This document shows positions 21,591 to 31,925 of a DNA stretch of 64,000 nucleotides, in pieces. Each line of letters opens with the position of its first letter. Position 1 is the stretch's first letter. Under the pieces are notes generated by a model. The model was not told the origin of the DNA, did not search any database, and worked only from the letters and a program-made list of their open reading frames with translations. The DNA is taken from positions 2,657,001-2,721,000 of the forward strand of contig NC_087110.1 in assembly GCF_963855985.1 (NCBI RefSeq). The letters are read 5' to 3'. The translations under genes were made by a program, and so were the position numbers. The DNA is from Ostrinia nubilalis (lineage: Eukaryota; Arthropoda; Insecta; Lepidoptera; Crambidae).

Positions 21591-21908
21591 GCCGAGGTCC
21601 GAGCCTACCGTGGCGCCCTCAGGCCGCGTCTGTAGTACCCTCGATCGGGCCCACTAGAGTGAGCCCGGCGTAGGCTGGACTTTGGTCCAACACCGCGGTG
21701 GGCAACCCTCTAGTTGGGTTCGCCATTGATCGGGCGCCTTATGCGCTCGATACGGCCCGATTGCGAACACACACAGCCCACACTCGGCCTCGTCGGCACG
21801 CGCACCGACGATCGCCAAACGGCTAGAGTACCTTCTGTACTCGCCACTCTGCCCGGTGAAGCTGGAAAAGCTCTTCAAGATACGAGCGCGCGTCCCTTAA
21901 AAAAAATC
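21591..21908 (+). mobile_element. Jockey 3' untranslated region, unique part
   Basis: GC-rich sequence directly after the RT stop and before the tandem repeats; no open frame that makes sense. It is taken as the 3' untranslated region by position. Confidence 0.6.
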
Positions 21909-22630
21909 ATCTAGCACTAAACTGCTCGAAAAGACAAATCCAACGAACCCAAAATCGATGAGTTTCTGCCGTTTCGCTTAGGAGTTCCTATGGCCACCTC
22001 CTTAATCCATCATAAGGACCCTGGAAATCATCTAGCACTAAACTGCTCGAAAAGACAAATCCAACGAACCCAAACTCGATGAGTTTCTGCCTTTTCGTTT
22101 AGGATTTCCTATGGCCACCTCCCAAATCCATCATCAGGACCCTGGACATCATCTAGCACTAAACTGCTCGAAAAGACAAATCCAACGAACCTAAACTCGA
22201 TGAGTTTCTGCCGTTTCGTTTTGGAGTTTCTATGGCCACCTCCTGACTCCATCATCAGGACCCTGGACATCATCTAGCACTAAACTGCTCGAAAATACAA
22301 ATCCAATGAACCCAAACTCGATGCGATTCCACCGATTCGTTTAGGAGTTCCTATGGCCACCTCCTGACTCCATCATCAGGACCCTGGATATCATCTAGCA
22401 CTAAACTGCTCGAAAAGAAAAATCCAACTAACCCAAACTCGATGAGTTTCTGCCATTTCGTTTAGGAGTCCCTATGGCCACCTCCCTAATCCATGATCAG
22501 GACCCTGGACATCATCTTGCACTAAACTACTCGAAAAGACAAATCCAACGAACCCAAACTCGTTGCGATTCCGCCGTTTCGTTTAGGAGTTCCTATGGCC
22601 ACCTCCTGACTCCATCATCAGACCAGCTCA
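21909..22630 (+). repeat. Six tandem about 121-bp units in the Jockey 3' region
   Basis: Each unit has catctagcactaaactgctcg, aaatccaacgaacccaaact, cgatgagtttctgcc and ctatggccacctcc. Unit starts are near 21909, 22030, 22150, 22271, 22391 and 22511. Related units occur at 49015-49098 and 50815-50890. Confidence 0.9.
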
Positions 22631-22805
22631 ATGGTACCATAACATTGCATTGTCATCGTACTTACATAAGTATACTAAATTTCAGCTCAATCGGTTGAGG
22701 AGAAGTGGTCTTAAATTCAGTTACAAGATTTGTCCCACACATACTAACAAGTGAAGTCAATATAAAGCTTGTAAAAAGCTTGTAAAAATATAAAGCTTGT
22801 AAAAT
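22631..22805 (+). mobile_element. Jockey element 3' terminus
   Basis: agctcaatcggttgaggaga, ttcagttacaagatttgtcc and a repeated aaagcttgtaaaa tail form the end of the element; the same end is at 50890-51010. It abuts the fold-back that starts at 22806. Confidence 0.75.
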
Positions 22806-23644
22806 AGGTGGACATACGATCGAAAGTCATAATTTCACCGAAACAAAAATTGTTTTGGATAGCATTTTGAATGCTGATCAACATTTGTCATTGTACATTT
22901 TTCGATAAAACGAGCCTTTCATGCTTAAAAAAAATATGACAAGAAAATTTGTATGGAGAAAAATCTTTTTTATTTTTTTTCTGGCTACTGTTGCAAACTG
23001 TAGCGGTCAAACCTTATGTATTCGTAAGTACCTATGGTGCCTAACATTACGACATAAATACTTTTTGCGGGCACGCGCGGCGAAGCGAGTAATGGACATG
23101 CAAAATTTTAAATATTTTTATTTATTCATTATTGATTTTAATGCACTTAAAGTAATTATTAATAGATAAATATACTTAGTCTAACTTACTACAGCCCCCT
23201 ATTACCTCATTTCACGCTAAAACCTTTCAAACTAGAAGGTAAATTTGTAGGTACTAGGTAGTCTAAGTTGATTTTATTGTCATTATAATATTCACTACTG
23301 GTCTACTGGTTATCGTGTAAGATAGATTAGGTAGATATCAACCCTTTACCTAGGTATATACCTACTTCTTGGCACTTATAATACCGATATACATGATTAA
23401 AAAAAGTCTTCAAGCAAGAACCCTTGACTTCAATGGTTATGAAAGATTTTTTAACTTTCTAGAGTAGTCCTGAATAGATCCTTAAATCATTTTGACTGTC
23501 ACAATCGATTACAGTAGGTAGTGGGTCAGTAAAGGTTTCAACCCATATAGTAAACAATACATTTTTATGGCTCTCCATTCAGTTAGTCAAATAATTCCAT
23601 CATAAATGGAAATATCCGTAACCCTCTTCTACACATTATTCATC

Positions 23645-24062
23645 ATCCATCATCATTTCAACCATAGAACGTCCACTGCTGAACATAGGCCTCCCCCAAT
23701 GATTTCCACAATGGCCGCTTGGTGTTGCCCTGCATCCAGCGCCTTCCTGCTACCTTTATGAGGTCCACCTTGTGGGTGGACGTCCTACGCTGCGCTTTCC
23801 GGTACGTGGCCTCCACTCCAGAACCTTGTTGCCCCATCGGCCTTTAGTTTTGCGTACTATGTGCCCTGCCCATTGTCACTTTAGCTTGCTAATCCGTTGG
23901 GCTATGACGGGCTAACGACTTTGGTGGTTCTCCTCCTCATTTCTGATTCGATCTTGTAAAGAAACACCGAGCATAGCCCTCTCTATAGCACGTTGTGCAA
24001 TTTTGAGCTTATTTATAAGGCCTATATTGAGAGGCCACGTTTCCGAGTCCTATTGCCACACA
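23645..24062 (-). mobile_element. RTE LINE 3' fragment (subfamily A) in the fold-back spacer
   Basis: On the minus strand: WPLNIGLINKLKIAQRAIERAMLGVSLQDRI, then HIA/AGHS-like, RRTKGRWGNKVLEW, PTRWTDL and the closing block, with an atgatggatgatg-like tail at 23645. This is the longest coding stretch of the family here, but it has shifts. Confidence 0.8.
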
Positions 24063-24556
24063 TTATTGCAGATCCATTATGTACACCTCTACCTATAGTT
24101 TTATATGCCAGCTAACGTACACAAAGCTGATACATGGTGCAGATAATGTGATAACATTTTGGTGTACTGCAAACCTGCCTATTGGATTCTTTCGGAAAAA
24201 GTAAGTACCTATGTGAGTGACTTTGATTATTTTGAACACTCTGATCAAGATAAGTGAATAGGCTAAAATATCTTTTTTTGATTTGTTTTTCGAACGAAGA
24301 TAATAATTGAAGACATGAATGGAAGAAGGTGATAAATGTCGGATTTCAGATTTTTTCAGTTCGATGATTGGGTAAAGGTATGCTTTATGTTTGAGGCTAC
24401 TTATAAAGATGTTATGTACGTTATCTTTTTAGACGAAGGGAAAGAAACTTACACCTCTTTAAATAAGCCAAAAAAAAAGAATATTTTTGCGAAAGTATAA
24501 GACTATTCAACAGAAGAACTGGAAATTACAGTTTCATCAAAATTGAAACTATCCCG
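24063..24556. other. Fold-back spacer, unassigned
   Basis: AT-rich sequence with no recognised gene between the RTE copy and the right arm. Confidence 0.4.
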
Positions 24557-25277
24557 CTACCTACTGTAATCGATTATGACAGTCAAAATGATTTAAGGAT
24601 CTATTCAGGACTACTCTAGAAAGTTAAAAAATCTTTCATAACCATTGAAGTCAAGGGTTCTTGCTTGAAGACTTTTTTTAATCATGTATATCGGTATTAT
24701 AAGTGCCAAGAAGTAGGTATATACCTAGGTAAAGGGTTGATATCTACCTAATCTATCTTACACGATAACCAGTAGACCAATAGTGAATATTATAATGACA
24801 ATAAAAACAACTTAAGACTACCTAGTACCTACAAACTTACCTTCTAGTTTGAAAGGTTTTCGCGTGAAATGAGGTAATAGGGGGCTGTAGTAAGTTAGAC
24901 TAAGTATATTTATCTATTAATAATTACTTTAAGTGCATTAAAATCAATAATGAATAAATAAAAATATTTAAAATTTTGCATGTCCATTACTCGCTTCGCC
25001 GCGCGTGCCCGCAAAAAGTATTTATGTCGTAATGTTAGGCACCATAGGTACTTACGACTACATAAGGTTTGACCGCTACAGTTTGCAACAGTAGCCAGAA
25101 AAAAAATAAAAAAGATTTTTCTCCATACAAATTTTCTTGTCATATTTTTTTTAAGCATGAAAGGCTCGTTTTATCGAAAAATGTATAATGACAAATGTTG
25201 ATCAGCATTCAAAATGCTATCCAAAACAATTTTTGTTTCGGTGAAATTATGACTTTCGATCGTATGTCCACCTTTTA

Positions 25278-25613
25278 TTAAAATCAAACTACTGTGCGGC
25301 GCCATTTTCACCCGCGCCCTACGGCGGTTGTGGAATTGCGGTTTTATTTCAAAACTCACGGGAGCGGTTATTTGCGCGGTTATTCTAAGAACTCACGGCT
25401 AAGTCACTGGTACAAAATGGTCGCCCGCTGAGGCTGCGGTTACCGTGGCCTGCGCGATTCTACTAGTCGCCCGCGCGTGCCAGTGCCGCAGGAATGCCGC
25501 ATACAACCGCACCCGCTGCGGGCGAAAACCGCGTCGTGATCTGCAGTCTACAGAAGCTGCTGGCCCGCTACCGCCGCGGGCGCGGGTGAAAATAGCGCCA
25601 TGAGTTCTTAGCC
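25278..25613. mobile_element. GC/CpG-rich MITE pair
   Basis: ctaagaactcacggct at 25386 and gccatgagttcttag at about 25599 are inverted ends of an about 229-bp element. Just outside, gccattttcacccgcgccc at 25301 pairs with gggcgcgggtgaaaatagcg at 25578. The interior is markedly rich in CpG compared with the rest of the window. gcacagtagtttgattt links it to the flank of the hairpin at 20238. The superfamily is unknown. Confidence 0.55.
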
Positions 25614-25618
25614 TTAAT

Positions 25619-25743
25619 GCTTCAACCACACCAACGCATGCAGTACGTCATGGATGCGCGGACTGTCATGGGTCGCGCGACCTGTCATTGGCCTATGATC
25701 GCGCCGGCGATTGCGATCTGCACGCGTTGGTGTGGTTGAAGCT
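25619..25743. mobile_element. MITE with CTTCAACCACACCAACGC ends
   Basis: gcttcaaccacaccaacgca and gcgttggtgtggttgaagc are inverted ends, about 124 bp apart, with a GC-rich interior. The duplication is not certain. Confidence 0.7.
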
Positions 25744-26611
25744 TGAGCGAGGACACCCATAAATGTGACCTTCAAATTCAAATTATTTATAGCACCTTTC
25801 GAATTCCCAGTTCGATTCAATCGAACGATTCGATTTTATGAGGCCACTGCAAACGGAATGTTCATTTGTGAATGTTAAATATTACTATTAAACGGGATCC
25901 TGCAGAAACAGTTCCTGCCAAAAACGGGATGTCTCCTTGCAAAAGAGCCCTTAGACGTGTTAGTTATTTAAGAGTTTCATACAATTCAATGATGGTAGTC
26001 GTTCTGACTGTTTATTCGTTCATCGTATTCCTTGGACACAAGGAGTCTTATCGCTAGGAAGGTATCTCCTTCAGAAATTCAAAGTTAATTGAAATTCAGG
26101 GTATTAGAAAGATAAAAAATTAATGCAATTTTCCTGTTCTAAGTTACTCTGAAAAATACAAAGTTACCCTGCATTTATGACGACACGAACATAATAGAGT
26201 CCACTGTATATTTCTCTATTGTAATCCAAAAAACTTTAAAAGCCTTTCCGGCCGACTTTTTGTAAGGAATTAATTGTTGCTGTTTCATCTTAAAACAACA
26301 TCGCAAAAATTCGGTGGTGACCATAGTCTACGTTTAAAATACCTATACCTCATTTTTAATAATTAATTGCCATACTTCAGGGAAGACTTGTAGTTCTCAA
26401 TTTGCTGTTAAATCATTATTTTATTAGCTTTGACATTTACAAATAGTCAAAAATTACGTCATAATGTCTTTGCCACACAAAATGTATGGTAGAGCCACTT
26501 TTTGACAGATCTAAAAAGTATTTCAATAACTTAGTGGTCTTAATACCATAGGTACGGAAGACCAGCGTCATAGCATTCCTGAGATGCTACGACACATGCT
26601 GAGTGGCCCAC
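25744..26611. other. No recognised feature
   Basis: About 870 bp without a supported gene; the small open frames look random. Confidence 0.4.
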
Positions 26612-26998
26612 CATTTCATCATCATTTCAGCCATAGGACGTCCACTGCTGAGCATAGGCCTCCCCCAATGACTTCCACATCGCACGGTTGGTAGCGGCCT
26701 GCATCCAGCGCCTTCCTGCTATCTTTATCAGGTCGTCGGTCCACCTTGTGGGTGGACGTCCCCCGCTGCGTTTTCCGGTACGCGGCCTCCACTCCAGAAC
26801 CTTGCTGCCCCATCGGCCGTCAGTTCTGCGTACTATGTGCCCTGCCCACTGCCACTTCAGCTCGTCTATGTCAGCTATCCGTCGGGCTATGTCAGCGACT
26901 TTAGTTCGTTTACGGATCTCCTCATTTCTGATTCGATCTCGTAAAAGAAACACCGAGTATAGCCCTCTCCATAGCACGCTGTGCAACTTTGAGCTCCT
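26612..26998 (-). pseudogene. RTE-type ORF2 C-terminus (subfamily A), open 119-residue end
   Basis: The minus-strand frame 26986-26627 reads HSVLWRGLYSVFLLRDRIRNEE, RKRTKVADIARRI, LKWQWAGHIVRRTDGRWG, KVLEWRPRTGKR, RPPTRWTDDLIKIAGRRWMQ and ends LGEAYAQQWTSYG before a stop and an atgatga tail. This is the best preserved copy of the family end. It corresponds to the region after the reverse transcriptase domain of an RTE endonuclease-reverse transcriptase; endonuclease and RT are missing. The tail lies at the left. Confidence 0.85.
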
Positions 26999-27073
26999 TC
27001 TTGTAAATATATTTTTGTATTTTGTAAATTATGTGATACTGAATAAATACGTTTTCTTTCTTTCTTTCTTTCT
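26999..27073 (+). mobile_element. CR1-like LINE 3' tail with (TTTC)n
   Basis: ttgtaaatatatttttgtat, aaattatgtgatactgaata and aatacgttttctttctttct closely resemble the 3' end of the CR1 element (51316-51345, reversed). Only the tail remains. Confidence 0.5.
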
Positions 27074-27433
27074 AATTTGCCATTACACTCATACCTTTAT
27101 AATTAAATCTACAATTTAGGCTGAAAACTCGCAAATAGGGAAAACTGTCGGGTAAAATTAATGAATGTAAAACTTATTTAATATAACGCTCAGTTCCATT
27201 GGTTTGTCCGGGGAAGGGATATTGAAATTTCCCGCCACTTCCGGTGCGAACGTTTGACAGCAAGGGCCGTTGTAATTAAAATCTGTTCCAGACGCCATTT
27301 TGGACAATGTTAAATGTTTTTGAGGTTTTTATTTAAGGGAAGGAAAAGTATTTTATTTTTTGTTGGGAATAGGCATTGCTTGTTTATTGGGTTTTCCTTC
27401 CGATCGTCATAACTTGCATCACTTAAGTAGCCA

Positions 27434-27918
27434 TAGCCCGCAGAATTGCCAAACTTAAGTGGCAGTGGGCGGGGCACATAGCTCGTAGAGCTGATGGCCG
27501 TTGGGGCAGAAAAGTTCTCGAGTGGCGACCACGGACCGAAAATTGTACGAGTAGTTAAGCCAGGCTTCATATCCCTTGGACCGACGATCTGGTAAAGGTA
27601 ACCTGAAGGTTGTTGAAGTACCTGGATGCACTCGCAGGACCGGTCGTTGTGGAAATCCTTAGGCCCAGAACAGACGGTGAAACGCAACTGCAACGAAACT
27701 GCAACTTTCTGATGATTCTGATGATTGAAACTGAAACTGAAAGTTTCAAACTGGTCGCGTCATGTGTGGTCTCTCAACGGACGCTATGGCAGAAACTTAG
27801 ATGCAACTCAAAATTAACTAGCAGTTGCAGTTTCGTTGCAGTTGCGTTTCACCGTCTGTTCTGGGTCTTAGGGGAGGCCTTTTATTAAGTAGTGGACGTT
27901 TGTTGGCAGAAACGATTG
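27434..27918 (+). mobile_element. RTE LINE 3' end (subfamily B), split by a MITE
   Basis: Encodes ARRIAKLKWQWAGHIARRADGRWGRKVLEWRP, a damaged WTDDLVKV region and DRSLWKS; the closing codons resume at 27871 (ggggaggcc...tagtggacg) after a 206-bp insertion. Dead through indels. Confidence 0.8.
27662..27867. mobile_element. PIF/Harbinger-type MITE, TTA duplication
   Basis: The ends ggcccagaacagacggtgaa and, reversed, gacccagaacagacggtgaa, extend as inverted repeats for about 43 bp (gcaactgcaacgaaactgca). TTA flanks both sides (27659-27661 and 27868-27870). Its position inside a conserved RTE block makes the boundaries certain. Confidence 0.9.
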
Positions 27919-28459
27919 GGTTTCGATTTTCTACTTACCAGAGACGCTAATTTATGGGTCAGATTATCTGTAGAATAAGTTTAATACATTGATTTTGATC
28001 AGAAAATATGTCAAACCGTTTTATTCTTCAGATAAAATTTATCTGGCGATTAAAAGCCTTCCCTAATGGCGTAACATTTCAATTCACACAATAAAAACGG
28101 CCGTACTATATTTAAGCGGAATTGGCGCCGATAAAATCTTAAATGTCGATCCCAACAGCCAGGGATGTCCGTTTCGTGGATGTGACGGCTGAAGTGTAAA
28201 ATGGTGTAAGTGCGAAATTAAAAAAAATATATCAAACTTTCGCGTTCCATTTCAATTTAAAATAGTAAGCATCGCAGCCGAAACGTCAAGCCGTGAGTAC
28301 ATAATGTAACTCATTAATAAACGTCACGTTAAGACCTGTGTCTTACTATTTTAATAATTAATGAAATGCGCAAGACTTCAGCGCAATGAAACTTCCTGTT
28401 AAAGGCGTTTAAATTGCAAAATTGACTTATGTGAAAATGCAAAACCTTGTTGAGTAAAA
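27919..28459. other. No recognised feature
   Basis: Mixed sequence without a recognised gene or element. Confidence 0.35.
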
Positions 28460-28636
28460 GTAGCTTTTCGCCCGCGGCTTCACCCGCATGGAATTTTATA
28501 TAACCTATGACACTCAGCAATAATGTGGCTTTCTATTGGTGAAAGAATTTTTAAAATCGGTTCAGTAGATCCCGAGATTACCCCTTACAATTTAACAAAT
28601 ATACAAACACACGAACTTTACCTCAATATTAGTAGA
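28460..28636 (-). mobile_element. Helitron-like element
   Basis: On the minus strand: TCTACTAATATTGAGG start, aaaatcggttcag complement in the middle and gcgggtgaagccgcgggc hairpin near the 3' end, with CTAC instead of CTAG. Confidence 0.65.
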
Positions 28637-28868
28637 TTAATTCATTTGTTCTCACTCAAAAACTTAATAGTTTAAGGTAATCTTAAACGAACTAAGTTAA
28701 AATCCTTAACTTAAGCTCATTAATATGACCCTTAAATGGAAGTACGTGCAAAAATAACACTTTTATTATTCTCACAAGTTCTGAGCAAAGTGCACTCAAA
28801 AGCTTCTGATTCCCATTTTACTAAGCCTGTGCGGGCTTTCAGTCTTTTAAGTTTAAAACGAATATGTG

Positions 28869-30370
28869 TAGTGTCCGACCGAAACTAGTTTTACGACCGA
28901 AACCGAAACCGAAAACGAATTTCGGCAACGGTGTCTATTTCGGCCGAAACCGAAACCGAAACCGAAACTTCCTTACAAGGCTCATATTTTGAGGGAAAAA
29001 TAAAGAAAACGTTATTATAATCAGTCAGACTTTATTGTTTTCTCTTTAAATCACATAGATTTCACTTTAAATCACAAAGTTACTAATATCACAATCACAA
29101 TAGGTATAAGTCGTAGAGACCTGAAACTTGGACGATGTGTTCTTTGTATGATGTAAGCATCTGATAAGAAAGGATTTTCCAAAATTCTACCCCTAAGGAG
29201 GTAAAAAGGGGGGGCAAAGTTTATATGGGATAACGAGATTCCTTCGTCCAATCTACATTCGGCATCAAATAAATCGCACCTCCCGCGACAAGCACTTATC
29301 AAACGACATGCATCCCCACTTCCCACCAACATTGGTACCATTTGAAAGCCTAGTTTTAAACTTCATTTCATTAAAGGAAAGGTTTTTACCCCAAAAATGT
29401 GTCTTTACAAGGATCCACAGTCACTTCTTCAAAAAATAGGTAGTCGTAAATGGCTATAGCGTACTATAGCCATTTTTTATGACTATAAAACTGTTAAGTT
29501 GGGATTAATCGCTATCCATCTGTTAAAGAGGACACGTGAGATCTTTATTTGGTTTTATAACCATAAAATTTGGTCTAATTGATCCCAGAGGTGAGCCCAA
29601 AGTAAGGTCTATTTTTAAGTCACATTTATTGTAAATGTTAATTATTTATTTAGAAATGAAATGTATTTTTCTTTAAGGATATTTATTAGGCTTTCAAATA
29701 ACACCAATATTGTTGGGGTGCCATGATTGTGTCAGAAGAAAATCTATAAAGTTCGCGTCGCGGAAGGTGCGGTTTATTTGATGTTGAGTGTACTTCAAAT
29801 TTTGCATAAACATTCCTATAACACAATTAATGGAAGACGTGTTTCGTATTTTAGTGAAACTATGTATTTTTAGTGAAACTATGTTAAAAAGGGGTAGAAA
29901 GTTATTTTGATGGTGATTTACTTCAAAGTTGATATTAATTACTCAATAGTGCATTTTTATTGACACACATGTCACGTTAAAGATTATTACTCTAGGGGCC
30001 TCCACGTAAGCTGGTTTTAGTGTCACGTGGACTGTCCCTGTCCAGCCAGACTAAAACCAGCCTTAGCCTCGGAGCGGGTGCCCGCTGCGTGCGCTCGCCC
30101 TTGAGGTAGCGGGAGTAGTCTTGAGGAAAAGCTGCTTCTCCAAGCAAACAAACAAGCGAGCGAATCACGACATTGGCTCTGATCGGATTCATTCACACAT
30201 TCAACGCGCCGAACATGACCGATAACAGCGCGGAAACTCCCGAATGCACATTCGGTTTCGGTCGTAGTTTCGGCAAGTTTGCCGCCGAAAACGAAACTAA
30301 ACCGAAACTCGTGTTTTTACCGAAACTCAACCGAAAACGAAACCGAAACCGAACATTCGGTCGGACACTA
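28869..30370. mobile_element. Non-autonomous hAT element, 8-bp duplication AATATGTG
   Basis: Terminal repeats TAGTGTCCGACCGAA at both ends, inverted, match the hAT consensus start TAGNG. The perfect 8-bp repeat aatatgtg flanks it (28861-28868 and 30371-30378). Subterminal clusters of ccgaaa hexamers fill both ends (28890-28972 and 30253-30355); clustered short repeats near the ends are typical hAT transposase-binding regions. The 1.5-kb interior has no hAT transposase (no RW or dimerisation-domain motif) and includes a decayed Helitron-like piece at about 29110-29200. Confidence 0.9.
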
Positions 30371-30378
30371 AATATGTG

Positions 30379-30944
30379 ATTTTTTATTTCATTAACAAAA
30401 CTAGTGAATGCATTTCAGTTTTAAATAGAGATTTTATTTTGGAAAACTTACGATTATTTTATTAAAAAAATAAGACGAATAAAAAGTTTCTTTTTTATAA
30501 AAATACCTATATGATTCCTTTCAATTTTTTCCGGTTGTACTTACTTTACATTTTAAACGAATTCATCGTCAATTCATCACTCTTAACCCTAATAAATCGA
30601 TGCCATTAAATTTCCAGGTGGTTAGAACACTTACAATGCAAATTCCCGTTCCCAAACGATAAAAAACTCCGAGATTACCATTGTAAAATACCATCATAAA
30701 AGAAAAACTTTTAAAACTCGACCAGTAACGCCGAAAATTAACGCCGTAAAAACAATAGGATTGCACTTAAGAAGTTTTGCGACGTGGGCGTCGATTTGCA
30801 AATTTCCAAAATGCGTTATTTCCATACGAATCCAACGAGGGTTGACTTAAAATATTGGCGGCGTAGTTCGAGAAGGGACGGCAGGATCCCTTTTGTTGTT
30901 ATATGTAGTTGTTGCAATTCACGAAGGCGATTGAGCTTTACATG
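30379..30944. other. No recognised feature
   Basis: AT-rich, unassigned. Confidence 0.35.
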
Positions 30945-31275
30945 TGTGGTGGCTCGCTAGTGTTCGTTTTTCAACGGAGATCCGTAGGAGAACCAGAGTG
31001 ACTGACATAGCCCGCAGAATCGCTAAAATAATCAAGTGGCAGTGGGCGGGGCACATAGCTCGTAGAGCTGATGGCCGCTGGAGCAGGAAAGTTCTTGAGT
31101 GGCGACCACGAGCCGGAAGACGTAGCGTGGGCAGGCCTCCCCTAGGTGGACCGACGATCTGGTGAAGGTCGCGGGAGGTGCCTGGATGCGAGCGGCGCAG
31201 GATCGGTTTTCGTGGAAATCCTTGGGGGAGGCCTTTGTCCAGCAGTGGACGTCTTTCGGCTGAAACGAACGACTG
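30945..31275 (+). mobile_element. RTE LINE 3' end (subfamily B)
   Basis: RRRTRVTDIARRI, KWQWAGHIARRADGRWSRKVLEWRPRAGR, then after a shift WTDDLVKVAGGAWM and closing codons with a ggctgaaacgaacga tail. A well preserved end of subfamily B, 5'-truncated. Confidence 0.85.
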
Positions 31276-31739
31276 ATTCTAAAAAGTACTGGAAAAGAGG
31301 TTCAGTAATAAATTCTTTGTTTGACTTACTTTTATCGACACTAAACTGTTCTAGGACCATTGACTCGAGTGGGTTTACTGGTCTATGTCCATTATACAAG
31401 GGTCAACTTAAAATATTATCGGCTTGTACTGGACAAGGACGGGCTTCCAAACGTCAACCAAAAATCGACCCTATCACAACGTGCGAAGGCACATGTTCTC
31501 CGGATTACATTAGAACTCATTCGAGTGTGTGATATGCGATATTGGGCTTTACATCCTGACAAGAATTCCAATTAAATATTTTAGAGCGTAGAGTTTTTTT
31601 GGACATTTATTTTATGTTCGTGCCAAATTGAGTTTGAATGTCTATAGTAATAGAATTCAATTTGGCTTTATGCTTAACGATTCGATAAAAGCGTTTCGGT
31701 TGTTGTTATTAGAGATTAAACGTAGTTTTTTCAACATTA
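31276..31739. other. Unassigned, weakly open
   Basis: A 72-residue plus-strand frame (31360-31575) has no family resemblance. Nothing else recognised. Confidence 0.3.
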
Positions 31740-31925
31740 ATGCGAAAATATCTTCGTTTGTCTGTTACATTTTTACACCACTGAACCGATTAAGATGAAA
31801 TTTAGTATCCCTAATACTTTGCCCCCCAGAAAGTTATCCAGGTTTCTAAAAGGGTAGATTTTATCCCCGTTTCTAAAAAAAGGGTTAAGCTTGCGATAGT
31901 ATTTCTGTGACAAACCAAAATTCAA
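31740..31925 (+). mobile_element. Probable decayed Helitron-like copy
   Basis: ccactgaaccgattaagatg and aaatttagtatccctaatac resemble the family middle; the 3' hairpin is lost. Confidence 0.4.

Larger units (their letters stand above)
22806..25273. mobile_element. Large fold-back with arms of about 716 bp
   Basis: The left arm (22806-23521) and right arm (24557-25273) are inverted copies with only scattered differences, for example tattcgtaag against tagtcgtaag. The 1.03-kb spacer contains an RTE fragment at 23645-24062. Both arms encode mirror copies of the same 82-residue frame (start MLKKNMTRKFVWRK, plus strand 22921 and minus strand 25158); this is a by-product of the duplication rather than a proven gene. 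The outer ends read aggtggacatacgatcgaaa. No clear target duplication. It is either a fold-back transposon or an inverted duplication. Confidence 0.85.

Noticed and set aside
22921..23169. 82-residue open frame with a hydrophobic start, present twice
   Set aside because: Its second copy is simply the mirror arm of the fold-back; no family resemblance and no evidence of expression, so not called as a gene.
26688..27119. 143-codon plus-strand frame
   Set aside because: Reverse of the RTE ORF2 end; the QRLPAIFIRSSVHLVGG-type peptide recurs wherever RTE tails are read backwards.
29992..30192. 66-codon minus-strand frame in the hAT element as a transposase
   Set aside because: No hAT catalytic or dimerisation motifs; short and without resemblance.
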